Source: Christensenella sp.
GTDB lineage: Bacteria; Bacillota; Clostridia; Christensenellales; Maliibacteriaceae
NCBI GenBank assembly: GCA_019420085.1
Contig: JAHZHV010000058.1
Location: 1-10,764, forward strand
Reading direction: 5' to 3'
DNA length: 10,764 nt
Part shown: piece by piece, positions 1 through 6,247 of the stretch
Layout of the letters: every line of letters begins with the position of its first letter
Numbering within the stretch: position 1 is the stretch's first letter
Notes under the pieces: generated by a model
What the model was told of the DNA's origin: nothing
The model's input: only the letters and a program-made list of their open reading frames with translations
Databases searched by the model: none
Position numbers and translations under genes: made by a program

Positions 1-92
1 GCCGCTTGTGCATGCCATGCGCGCCAGACAGAAGGATCAATAAATTTTTTTCCGTTGCGCAAAATGGAAGGAAAACGAATACGGGAGGTGTG

Positions 93-884
93 ATGGAAGT
101 GCTCCTTGCGTTTGACATTGGCAATACGAATATCAAAGTCGGACTGTTTGAAGGCGAACAGCTGCATGCAAGCTTTCGCATTGCAACGGATCTGCTCAAG
201 ACGTCGGATGAGTATGGCGTGCAGGTGCGCGAATTGATCAAGGCGGTGGGATGCTCCTATCAGCAGGTGGACGGTGTCATCATGTCGTCCGTTGTGCCCG
301 GGGTCAATTACACAATCGAGCATATGATTGCCGATTACTTTCATATCACGCCGCATATTGTAGGTCCCGGCATCAAAACCGGGCTGAATATTCTCTATGA
401 AAATCCGCGCGAAGTGGGAGCGGATCGAATCGTCAATGCGGTTTCCGCTTTTGAACGGTGGGGCGGTCCGGTAATTGTGATTGACTTTGGCACGGCCACG
501 ACGTTTTCCGCAGTCACGCAGGAAGGCGCATTTTTGGGCGGTGCGATCTGCCCGGGCGTGAAGGTTTCCATGGAAGCGCTTGTGCGCAATACGGCCAAGC
601 TGCCGACGGTGGAACTGGTACGTCCGACAAAAGTCATTAATAAGACGACCGTGCTGAACATGCAGGCCGGCATTATCTACGGCTGTGCGGGTCAGGTCGC
701 CTATATTGTGGACAAGATGCGGCAGGAACTTCAATGTCCCAAGGCGAAAGTTGTGGCCACGGGCGGTCTTGCCAATCTGATCGGCGGGCAGCTTTCCATC
801 GGCATGCATGTCGATCCGCTTTTGACGCTCAAGGGTCTTGAGATACTGTACAGAAAAAATACGCAGCAGGGAGACAAGGTATGA
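93..884 (+). CDS. coaX: Type III pantothenate kinase (CoaX)
   Basis: Phosphorylates pantothenate with ATP, the first step of coenzyme A synthesis, in the cytoplasm. The 263-residue product matches the usual CoaX length of about 255. Visible motifs in order are the N-terminal phosphate-binding DIGNTN (residues 8-13), GADR (109-112), DFGTATT (131-137), GGAICPG shortly after, and an ATGGLA adenosine-site motif near the C-terminus, all typical of the ASKHA-fold type III enzyme. The reading frame is open upstream to base 6, but ATG at 93 is chosen because GGGAGG lies at 83-88 and the conserved core starts at once after it. The last four bases (ATGA, 881-884) are shared with the next gene, so translational coupling is likely. 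No promoter is evident in the 92 bases upstream, so transcription probably enters from outside the window. Confidence 0.95.
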   Translation: MEVLLAFDIGNTNIKVGLFEGEQLHASFRIATDLLKTSDEYGVQVRELIKAVGCSYQQVDGVIMSSVVPGVNYTIEHMIADYFHITPHIVGPGIKTGLNILYENPREVGADRIVNAVSAFERWGGPVIVIDFGTATTFSAVTQEGAFLGGAICPGVKVSMEALVRNTAKLPTVELVRPTKVINKTTVLNMQAGIIYGCAGQVAYIVDKMRQELQCPKAKVVATGGLANLIGGQLSIGMHVDPLLTLKGLEILYRKNTQQGDKV

Positions 885-2131
885 AAACAGTGAAACTGGG
901 ATTCCTCGGTATGGGCAACATCGGTTCCGGCGTTGTACGCGTTCTGCGGGACAACGGCGCGATGATCGAGCGTGAGTACGGCGTGCGTTTTGAAATTGTG
1001 CGTGCGCTTGTGCGCGACGTGCAAAAGGCAAAGGCGCACGGACTGGGTTTGCCCGAACAGGTCTGGACGACGGATCCGGATGCCATTACGCATGCAGGCG
1101 ATATTGACACGGTGGTTGAAGTCCTGGGCGGCGAGGAACCCGCGGCAAGCTACATGCTGCGTGCACTGGAGCAGGGAAAGACGGTTGTTTCCGCCAATAA
1201 GAACGCGGTTGCGCCTGCGTGGCCGAAGCTGGACGCGGCGGCGCGCAAAAGCGGCGCCGGGCTGTATTACGAGGCGAGCGTCGGCGGCGGTGTGCCGATT
1301 ATCGACGTGTTGAACAATTCCATGCAGGCAAACAACATTACATCCATCATGGGCATCATCAACGGCACGACGAATTACATGCTGTGGCGGATGCACAACC
1401 AGGGCATGGATTACGCGCAGGCGCTGCGCGAAGCGCAGGAACTGGGCTATGCGGAACCGGATCCCACGTATGATGTAAGCGGCAAGGACGCCGTGTTCAA
1501 GCTTTCGATCCTTGCATCGCTTGCCTTTGGCAAGCATGTGCCGGTGGAGCGGATTGAATATGGCGGCATCACGGAAATTGCGCCGCAGGACATCGCCCTT
1601 GGCAAGGCGCTTGGCATGACGCTGAAACTGCTTGGCGTCGGCAAGCATCAGGGGGATACGTATCAGGCGTATGTCTATCCGACGTTCCTGCCGGATGCGC
1701 ACCCGATGTCTTCCATTCAGGATGCGTTCAATGCGATTTACTTTACCGGCGACATGGTCGGTGAATCCATGCTCTTCGGCCGCGGCGCGGGCGCGCTGCC
1801 GACGGCCAGCGCGATTGTCTCGGATCTGGTGCGCGCGGCCAATGCCGCGCAGCATCGCTGGTGCAGTTTCTTCCGCGCCGACGGTACGGCCGACGAGGCT
1901 ATGATTCAAAACGACGCCGAGAGTGCATGGTTCCTGCGCTTTGCGCAGGACGATGCGCAGGCGCTGTGCGATGCGCTGACGCAGGCGGGACTTTCGGTCG
2001 TCCGCCATGCGCAGCAGGACGGGCAGTGCGCCGTTTTGGTGCGTCCGGCGTCGCAGGATGCGGTGCAGTCGGCCGCGCAGCAGGCCGGTGCGCTGGCGGC
2101 AATGATCCGGGCGGAACTGTCTGCGGAATAA
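881..2131 (+). CDS. hom: Homoserine dehydrogenase with C-terminal ACT-like region
   Basis: Reduces aspartate semialdehyde to homoserine with NAD(P)H, the branch point to threonine and methionine. The 416-residue protein has the Rossmann glycine motif G10-M-G-N-I-G15, the ANKNA segment with K107, the YYEASVGGG and INGTTNYML core motifs, and the family signature at 189-207. From family knowledge, K107, E192, D203 and K207 match the catalytic/substrate residues K117, E208, D219 and K223 of yeast homoserine dehydrogenase by constant offset in the signature region. Residues from about 340 to the end look like a regulatory ACT domain, so threonine feedback is plausible but inferred. The start ATG overlaps the coaX stop and is preceded by GGGAGA at about 870. 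No thrB or thrC is next to it; the partner here is coaX, which is unusual. Confidence 0.95.
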   Translation: MKTVKLGFLGMGNIGSGVVRVLRDNGAMIEREYGVRFEIVRALVRDVQKAKAHGLGLPEQVWTTDPDAITHAGDIDTVVEVLGGEEPAASYMLRALEQGKTVVSANKNAVAPAWPKLDAAARKSGAGLYYEASVGGGVPIIDVLNNSMQANNITSIMGIINGTTNYMLWRMHNQGMDYAQALREAQELGYAEPDPTYDVSGKDAVFKLSILASLAFGKHVPVERIEYGGITEIAPQDIALGKALGMTLKLLGVGKHQGDTYQAYVYPTFLPDAHPMSSIQDAFNAIYFTGDMVGESMLFGRGAGALPTASAIVSDLVRAANAAQHRWCSFFRADGTADEAMIQNDAESAWFLRFAQDDAQALCDALTQAGLSVVRHAQQDGQCAVLVRPASQDAVQSAAQQAGALAAMIRAELSAE

Positions 2132-2150
2132 AGGAAATCGAAATAAAGAA

Positions 2151-2172
2151 AAAACCGGGTTGATCCGGTTTT
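2151..2172 (+). terminator. Probable weak intrinsic terminator after hom
   Basis: A perfect 8-bp hairpin, AAAACCGG (2151-2158) with CCGGTTTT (2165-2172) and a 6-base loop, lies 19 bases after the hom stop. The T-run is only the four bases of the stem, so termination may be partial and the cupin gene could receive read-through. The opposite strand has a longer T-run, but no minus-strand gene ends here. Confidence 0.6.
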
Positions 2173-2202
2173 AAAACAAGCGCGTGTGCAAAGGAGGTGG
2201 AA

Positions 2203-2214
2203 ATGAAGTCATGA
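2203..2214 (+). other. Three-codon mini-ORF overlapping the cupin start
   Basis: AAGGAGG at 2191-2197 is ideally spaced (5 bases) for the ATG at 2203, which encodes only Met-Lys-Ser before TGA at 2212-2214. That stop overlaps the cupin ATG at 2211 as ATGA. The cupin ATG itself is 13 bases from the Shine-Dalgarno sequence, longer than optimal. Whether the mini-ORF is translated is not known. Confidence 0.3.
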
Positions 2215-2561
2215 TTGTGAAAAAGGATCAGATGACGCCCGAGACACGGGAACATATGCGCGGCGGAAAGGGTAGCGTGCACTTTGCACATCCGATTGCA
2301 GATCGTGCGCAGCTTCCGGAAAAATGCCGGCTGTTTGCGTGTATTACGGTGCCGGACGGCGCGTCGATGGGGTACCATGAGCACAGCGGCGAGACGGAGT
2401 TTTACTATATTCTCGAGGGCGAGGGTATTTTAAACGACGGCGCAACGCGCACCGTGGTGCATCCGGGCGATACGATTATTACGGGAAACGGACAGGGACA
2501 CAGCGTGGAAAACGAATCCGGCGCGGATTTAAAACTGCTTGCCTGTATTGTTCTTGACTAA
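2211..2561 (+). CDS. Small single-domain cupin protein
   Basis: A 116-residue one-domain cupin with no visible signal peptide, so probably cytoplasmic. Cupin motif 1 is seen as G50-x5-H56-x-H58-x4-E63 and motif 2 as G86-x5-G-x-G-x2-H97-x3-N101. The four metal ligands (H56, H58, E63, H97) are therefore all present and a metal-binding barrel is expected. The substrate cannot be read from the sequence; small cupins of this type include isomerases, dioxygenases and sugar- or ligand-binding proteins. The opening MIVKKDQM with a downstream MRGGKG is common in small cupins of Clostridia. ATG at 2211 is chosen over an in-frame GTG at 2184, which lies upstream of the Shine-Dalgarno sequence at 2191. 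It stands alone between two terminators. Confidence 0.85.
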   Translation: MIVKKDQMTPETREHMRGGKGSVHFAHPIADRAQLPEKCRLFACITVPDGASMGYHEHSGETEFYYILEGEGILNDGATRTVVHPGDTIITGNGQGHSVENESGADLKLLACIVLD

Positions 2562-2567
2562 ACAAAT

Positions 2568-2616
2568 AAACCGCCGGGCGGCGCTTATTGCAGGCGTTTC
2601 CCGGCGGTTTTTTATT
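2568..2616. terminator. Bidirectional terminator between cupin and VanY-like gene
   Basis: An 11-bp perfect stem, AAACCGCCGGG (2568-2578) with CCCGGCGGTTT (2600-2610), encloses a 21-base loop and runs into TTTATTT on the plus strand. On the minus strand the stem is followed by TATTTGTTT, so it can also end the convergent gene at 2647-3405. Confidence 0.85.
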
Positions 2617-2646
2617 TGACGATCATACAGCGTGTCAGCCGTATGC

Positions 2647-3405
2647 TCAAGACTCTGAGGCGGCCTGCTGCATCTGCGCGTCGAGATATGCGACGTATTC
2701 TTCCAGCGTCATCTTTTGACGGCGCATCTGCCGCGCGGCTTCCGCGCCAACATAGCGGACGCTTCCCGGCGGCGTCTGCCGCAGGATAAATCCGTAGCGG
2801 TATGCGTTTTTTGCAAGCCATGTATAAAGGGCGCTGTTTGTAAAATCGTCGTCGTATGCCAGCGTGGTGTCAAGATCTGCGACCAGGCCAAGGCAGTATT
2901 CGCAGGTATCCGGCTCGCCGACGCTTTGGGATGCGGCGGCATAGGCCTCGGCGGCACGGTATCCCTCCTCCTGGCGCAGACGCAGCTGTTCGGCACGGAA
3001 TGCATCGCGCTGCTGCTGGATGCTGACGTAGCCGCGCGTGACAATGGGACAGAGCCCTTCTTTGCCGGCATCGGCGAGCATGGCGCACAGCGCATCATAG
3101 GCGCGCGCGTCAAAAAAGATTGGCTCGTCCTGTTTTGCGTCGTCCGGCAGGTATTCCTCCGGCACGGCGGAGACGACGACGGAAAAATCGCCGTCAAGGG
3201 GATGCTGGGCATCGACAAGGCGAAGCGACCACAGCGCCGGGTCCTGCAGCTGCGCTGTGGATTGATTGTAAAACAAAAAAACGGCTACCGTTACGACCAG
3301 CGCCGTAAAAACGGTCACACAACCGACAAGCAGTGCGCGCATATGCGCGGCGCGGCGCTGCCGGTAGGGTCTGCGGACATATCCGTCCGCTTCGAAGAAA
3401 CCCAC
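2647..3405 (-). CDS. Membrane-anchored VanY/M15-like protein lacking catalytic residues
   Basis: The 252-residue product has a basic N-terminus, one membrane segment (about residues 24-46) and an external domain that follows the D-Ala-D-Ala carboxypeptidase VanY (M15B) layout: LVDAQHPL at 63-70, RGYVSIQQQ at 124-132, WLAKNAYRYGFILR at 196-209, RYVG at 217-220 and a terminal TLEEYV. The zinc motif SxHxTGLAxD is replaced by C168-E-Y170-C171-L-G-L-V-A-D177, and the EPWH motif holding the catalytic Glu and last zinc His is replaced by P212-P-G-S215. The segment before RYVG is also much shorter than usual. I infer a pseudoenzyme, perhaps binding peptidoglycan. The start is GTG at 3405 with GGGAGG (minus strand) nine bases upstream. 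No frameshift or internal stop is seen, so the gene is intact rather than decaying. A related unrecognised family is the alternative. Confidence 0.75.
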   Translation of the reverse strand: MGFFEADGYVRRPYRQRRAAHMRALLVGCVTVFTALVVTVAVFLFYNQSTAQLQDPALWSLRLVDAQHPLDGDFSVVVSAVPEEYLPDDAKQDEPIFFDARAYDALCAMLADAGKEGLCPIVTRGYVSIQQQRDAFRAEQLRLRQEEGYRAAEAYAAASQSVGEPDTCEYCLGLVADLDTTLAYDDDFTNSALYTWLAKNAYRYGFILRQTPPGSVRYVGAEAARQMRRQKMTLEEYVAYLDAQMQQAASES

Positions 3406-3476
3406 TTTCGGATACCTCCCGTTGCGTTAAGCACTGACAAGTACAGAAAAAAGCGACACTGCACCTGCCTGACAGA

Positions 3477-3485
3477 AGTATAGCA
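3477..3485 (-). promoter_or_regulatory. Extended -10 promoter candidate for the VanY-like gene
   Basis: On the minus strand TGCTATACT (3485 to 3477) fits an extended -10 element (TG-n-TATACT, five of six to TATAAT). No good -35 is seen 17 bases upstream, which is acceptable for an extended -10 promoter. It lies about 72 bases upstream of the GTG start. Confidence 0.45.
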
Positions 3486-3572
3486 TAAAACCGTGTGATC
3501 GTGCGTGCATGCCGACAATTTCCGCGGTTCGTCGGGAAAAGACGGCGAAGAAGTCTGTTTTTCGGGACTGTA

Positions 3573-3601
3573 TTGCATTTTGCAAACGGGGCAGGTATAA
3601 T
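3573..3601 (+). promoter_or_regulatory. SigA-type promoter for cysS
   Basis: TTGCAT (3573-3578) and TATAAT (3596-3601) are separated by exactly 17 bases, a near-consensus housekeeping promoter. Transcription should start near 3608, just before the T-box leader. Confidence 0.85.
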
Positions 3602-3608
3602 AAATTGC

Positions 3609-3905
3609 GTCAAGCGCATATGGCAAAATGGACGATGACCGAAAGAACAAAGGCTAAAGTTTCGACCAAGAGAGGGCGGATCAAAAAGGGGCTGCAAGTC
3701 CGCCTGTTGAAACGCTTTTGTGTGTGCATTCGCAAGTCTTTCCGCGTGAACGGACGGGTAGTCTTTCAGCGCGGAACGTTTCCCGCGATAAGGGATAAAA
3801 GGTGGGACAGCGGCGCAGATTGCCGCGTCCAACCGGGGTGGAACCGCGAACAGGATGCCTTCGTCTCCGGATGAGGGCGTCCTTATGTTGTTTTTTGTGT
3901 TTTTT
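3609..3905 (+). promoter_or_regulatory. T-box riboswitch, tRNA-Cys responsive
   Basis: This leader senses uncharged tRNA-Cys and lets transcription continue into cysS when cysteine charging is low. Stem I is visible: AGAGAG bulge at 3671-3676, a GGCGGA/TCCGCC helix (3675-3680 with 3699-3704), the GCTGCAAG distal loop (3691-3698), and lower helices GTTTCGAC/GTTGAAAC (3659-3666 with 3706-3713) and ACAAAGGC/GCTTTTGT. The specifier is read as TGC at 3725-3727, followed by A. A stem III-like hairpin spans about 3801-3834. The T-box GGGTGGAACCGCG (3836-3848) carries TGGA at 3839-3842; its A would pair with U73, the discriminator of tRNA-Cys. The antiterminator pairs 3833-3838 with 3865-3870 and 3846-3850 with 3860-3864. 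A second TGC (3693-3695) lies in the distal loop and is not taken as the specifier. Confidence 0.92.
3853..3905 (+). terminator. T-box terminator hairpin
   Basis: A 13-bp stem (3853-3865 with 3870-3882, including a few G-T pairs) closes a TCCG loop and is followed by T-rich sequence with runs at 3891-3896 and 3900-3905. Its left arm overlaps the bases needed by the antiterminator (3860-3870), so the two folds exclude each other as expected for a T-box switch. Confidence 0.92.
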
Positions 3906-3955
3906 GAAAACCGGCCCGTGCCTGACGGGTCCCAAACGGAAGGAGAAGCATAGAC

Positions 3956-5341
3956 ATGCGCATTTACAATCATCTGACGCACGAGAAGGAAGAGTTTGTT
4001 CCCCTTGAGCCGGGCAAGGTGTCCATCTACACCTGCGGGCCAACGGTATACGACTATTTTCACATTGGAAACGCACGCCCGTTTATTTTGTTTGACCAGC
4101 TGCGCCGGTATTTTGAATATGCGGGTTATGAAGTGAAGTTTGTACAGAATTTTACGGACATTGATGATAAGATGATTGCCCGTGCCAATCGGGAGGGCAT
4201 CACGGTAGCGGAACTGGCGGACCGTTTTATTTCAGAGTATTTCAAAGATGCGGAAGGCTTGCATATCCGCAAAGCCGACGTGCATCCCCGCGCGACGGAT
4301 CAGATTGGGCCGATTATCGGCATTATCAAGCGCCTGATCGACAACGGCTATGCCTATGCGGTGGACGGCGACGTGTATTTTGACACGCAGGCGTTCCCGG
4401 GCTATGGAAAGCTTTCGGGACAGAACCTGGCGGATCTGGAGGCGGGCGCGCGCATTGTTCCGGGCGAAATCAAGCGCCATCCGATGGATTTTGCGCTGTG
4501 GAAGGCGGAAAAACCGGGCGAACCGTCCTGGAAATCGCCCTGGGGCATGGGCCGTCCCGGCTGGCATATCGAGTGCTCCGCCATGTGCATGCGCTATCTG
4601 GGCGAGACGATCGACATTCACTGCGGCGGTCAGGATCTTCTGTTCCCGCATCATGAAAACGAGGTCGCGCAAAGCGAGGGCTGCACCGGCAAGCCGCTTG
4701 CACGCTACTGGATGCACAACGGCTTTATCAATATCAATAATGAGAAGATGTCCAAATCCAAGGGCAACTTCTTTACCATCCGTGAGATTGCGCAGGAATG
4801 CGATCTGGAGGCGGTGCGCCTGTTCATGCTCTCGGCGCATTACCGCAACCCGATCAATTTTTCCAAGGAGCTGATTGAACAGTCGGCGGCTGCGCTGGAA
4901 CGGCTCTACACGGCGCGCGATAATTTCCTGCATCTGCGCGACAACCTGCCGCAGGGGCAGGCCGGCGAAACGGTGAAAAAGATCGTCGACGATGCGCGCG
5001 CGCGCTTTGTTGCGGCGATGGAAGACGATTTTAATACTGCCGATGCGGTCGGTGCGATATTTGAAATGGTGCGCGCACTCAACGCGGCTGTTTCGCAGGA
5101 CGCCAACGCGGGCGACGCACAGGCGGCGCTGGATGGGCTCAATGAACTTTGCGGCGTGATGGGGCTTTTGAGCCGCCCGGCCGAAATCGACGATCCCAGG
5201 GCGCTGGAACTTCTTGCGCAGCGCAAAGCGGCAAGAGAGGCGCGCGATTATGCAAAGTCGGATGAACTGCGCCGGCAGCTTGCGCAGATGGGATACGTCG
5301 TGGAGGATACCAAGCAGGGTCAAAAACTCAGACGCGCCTGA
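3956..5341 (+). CDS. cysS: Cysteinyl-tRNA synthetase
   Basis: Charges tRNA-Cys with cysteine using ATP; a cytoplasmic class I enzyme. The 461-residue product is close to the E. coli length. The HIGH motif appears as H36-I-G-N39, and KMSKS is at 264-268. The four zinc ligands of the family can be placed at C27, C207 (in HIECSAM), H232 and E236 (in FPHHENE), matching C28, C209, H234 and E238 of E. coli. The C-terminal part (from about 300) is the helical DALR/anticodon-binding region. ATG at 3956 follows GGAAGGAG by about ten bases and gives the family-typical N-terminus. Expression is controlled by the T-box leader directly upstream. No terminator follows, so it is probably cotranscribed with the GNAT-like gene 44 bases downstream. 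Confidence 0.97.
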   Translation: MRIYNHLTHEKEEFVPLEPGKVSIYTCGPTVYDYFHIGNARPFILFDQLRRYFEYAGYEVKFVQNFTDIDDKMIARANREGITVAELADRFISEYFKDAEGLHIRKADVHPRATDQIGPIIGIIKRLIDNGYAYAVDGDVYFDTQAFPGYGKLSGQNLADLEAGARIVPGEIKRHPMDFALWKAEKPGEPSWKSPWGMGRPGWHIECSAMCMRYLGETIDIHCGGQDLLFPHHENEVAQSEGCTGKPLARYWMHNGFININNEKMSKSKGNFFTIREIAQECDLEAVRLFMLSAHYRNPINFSKELIEQSAAALERLYTARDNFLHLRDNLPQGQAGETVKKIVDDARARFVAAMEDDFNTADAVGAIFEMVRALNAAVSQDANAGDAQAALDGLNELCGVMGLLSRPAEIDDPRALELLAQRKAAREARDYAKSDELRRQLAQMGYVVEDTKQGQKLRRA

Positions 5342-5385
5342 GGACGGCACGGCATCTTTTGTCAGGAAGATCGGGAGGCGATTGG

Positions 5386-5847
5386 ATGGTTCTGAAGGAA
5401 GCAAAAGGCAAATGGGCCGAGGATTTGATCGTCATCCTCAATACGGATAAGGCGCTGATTGAGTCGATCCGAAGCGGACGCGCGCCGCGCAGCGTCGTGG
5501 AGTTTGAAGAATACTACGACACGATGAGCCGCAGAAACGGCGCAAAGGTGTATGCGTTGGTGGAAGACGATCACGCGGTAGGGCTTGGCATGCTGGCCTA
5601 CCGGGATTTTGTCGCCAATTCGGCGCGGCTTTCCTTCTGGATCGGAACGCGGTATATGTCGCCAAAGAGTGTGGACGATGCGTTTAATCTTTTGATGGAT
5701 GAGGCAATCACAATGGATCTTGAGGCTGTCAGCGGTGTGATGACCGATCAGGACGAATGGCTGATTGACGTATGGACGCGCTACGGCGGCCGCCGCAGAG
5801 ATATCATTGCAGACGGCCGCGTCAGCATGATGATCCGGCTGCGGTAA
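5386..5847 (+). CDS. Small GNAT-fold-like protein, function unknown
   Basis: This 153-residue protein is not recognised with certainty. Its order of predicted elements resembles a GNAT acetyltransferase: an N-terminal helix with YYDTMSRRNG, a strand KVYALVED, then VGLGMLAYRDF and ARLSFWIGTRYM as paired strands, a helix SVDDAFNLLMDEAI, and EAVSGVMTDQDEWLIDVWTRYGGRRR like the motif B region. The acetyl-CoA pyrophosphate loop (Q/R-x-x-G-x-G/A) is not seen; TRYMSPKS stands in its place, so activity is doubtful. ATG at 5386 is chosen over an upstream in-frame TTG because GGGAGG lies at 5373-5378. It follows cysS with no terminator between, so it is probably under the same T-box control. In many Firmicutes this position holds mrnC or rlmB, which are absent here. 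Confidence 0.6.
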   Translation: MVLKEAKGKWAEDLIVILNTDKALIESIRSGRAPRSVVEFEEYYDTMSRRNGAKVYALVEDDHAVGLGMLAYRDFVANSARLSFWIGTRYMSPKSVDDAFNLLMDEAITMDLEAVSGVMTDQDEWLIDVWTRYGGRRRDIIADGRVSMMIRLR

Positions 5848-5854
5848 AGAGTGG

Positions 5855-5884
5855 GGCATATGCGCCCGCATTCCGGCATAAGAA
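5855..5884 (+). promoter_or_regulatory. Possible SigE-type sporulation promoter for yabPQ
   Basis: GGCATATG (5855-5862) resembles the mother-cell SigE -35 (GKMATATT, seven of eight), and CATAAGAA (5877-5884) shares CATA with the -10 CATACAHT, at a 14-base spacing. The -10 match is only about half, so this is tentative. The family context (YabP and YabQ are mother-cell sporulation proteins) favours it. Confidence 0.3.
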
Positions 5885-5899
5885 AATAGTGGGATGTAC

Positions 5900-5928
5900 A
5901 AAACGGATGGGACAATCCCATCCGTTTT
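5900..5928 (+). terminator. Hairpin after the GNAT-like gene, probable terminator
   Basis: A perfect 12-bp stem, AAAACGGATGGG (5900-5911) with CCCATCCGTTTT (5917-5928), has a 5-base loop and a 3' arm ending in TTTT, followed by CCATTTCT. It probably ends the cysS unit, though the T-run is short. The left arm is repeated at 5940-5949, allowing an alternative fold. Confidence 0.6.
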
Positions 5929-5949
5929 CCATTTCTAAAAAAACGGATG
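5900..5949 (+). repeat. Three-part repeat able to form two exclusive hairpins
   Basis: The 10-mer AAAACGGATG occurs at 5900-5909 and again at 5940-5949, with its exact reverse complement at 5919-5928 between them. Copy 1 or copy 2 can pair with the middle segment but not both. Copy 2 ends two bases before the yabP Shine-Dalgarno sequence (GGGAGG, 5952-5957). Confidence 0.75.
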
Positions 5950-5968
5950 ACGGGAGGATTTGACGGGT

Positions 5969-6247
5969 ATGAATCAGGAAGAACGCAAACCCGTGCGCGC
6001 GCATGCCTTTACGCTGGAATCTCGCCAGAGAATGGCGCTGCGCGGCGTCTATGAGGTGGAACGCTTTGACGAGAACATCGTACTGCTTGTCACGGAGGAC
6101 GGGCCGCTTCGCATCGACGGGCAGGACCTGCATATGAAAAAACTGGATCTTGAATCGGGACAGCTGATTCTGGAAGGGCAGATCGACGCGGCGGTCTATG
6201 AAAAGACGCGCAGTGCGAAAAATCTTTGGGAGCGGATCTTCTCATGA
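5969..6247 (+). CDS. yabP: Sporulation protein YabP
   Basis: A 92-residue protein of the YabP/YqfC family, made in the mother cell during sporulation. Features typical of the family are a short N-terminus ending in HAFTLESRQRMALRGVYEVERFDENIVLLVTEDG, given here only by its landmarks RGVYEVERFD and VLLVTEDGPLRIDG, followed by the LHMKKLDLESGQLILEG beta-rich stretch and a C-terminal Y-rich/basic tail ending WERIFS. ATG at 5969 is preferred; an in-frame TTG at 5960 is too close to GGGAGG (5952-5957). The stop overlaps the yabQ start as ATGA. The order yabP-yabQ-divIC is the same as in Bacillus subtilis, which strongly supports the call. The upstream leader contains competing hairpins and a possible SigE promoter. 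Confidence 0.9.
   Translation: MNQEERKPVRAHAFTLESRQRMALRGVYEVERFDENIVLLVTEDGPLRIDGQDLHMKKLDLESGQLILEGQIDAAVYEKTRSAKNLWERIFS

Noticed and set aside
1..93. Tail of an upstream gene, either PLVHAMRARQKDQ ending at 43 or another frame ending at TGA 91-93
   Set aside because: Too short to decide between frames or to recognise a family; the TAA at 41-43 followed by a T-rich stretch is slightly more likely to be a gene end.
731..2008. 425-codon open frame on the minus strand
   Set aside because: It lies over hom in antisense; the product is Arg/His-rich without recognisable motifs, as expected from a GC-rich coding strand.
3512..3535. CCGAC/GTCGG inverted repeat with central CCGCGG in the divergent promoter region
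   Set aside because: Only five base pairs and 14 bases apart, not overlapping either promoter core; could be chance.
3509..3874. 121-codon plus-strand open frame
   Set aside because: It covers the cysS promoter and the T-box leader, whose RNA structure explains the sequence; no ribosome binding site.
3915..3929. Small CCCGT/ACGGG hairpin before the cysS ribosome binding site
   Set aside because: Five base pairs only and ends well before the Shine-Dalgarno sequence; no clear function.
3194..4063. 289-codon minus-strand open frame
   Set aside because: Crosses the T-box, promoters and both flanking genes; no coding character.
4232..5404. 390-codon open frame on the minus strand
   Set aside because: Antisense to cysS, whose motifs are clear; the product is Arg/His-rich and unlike any family.
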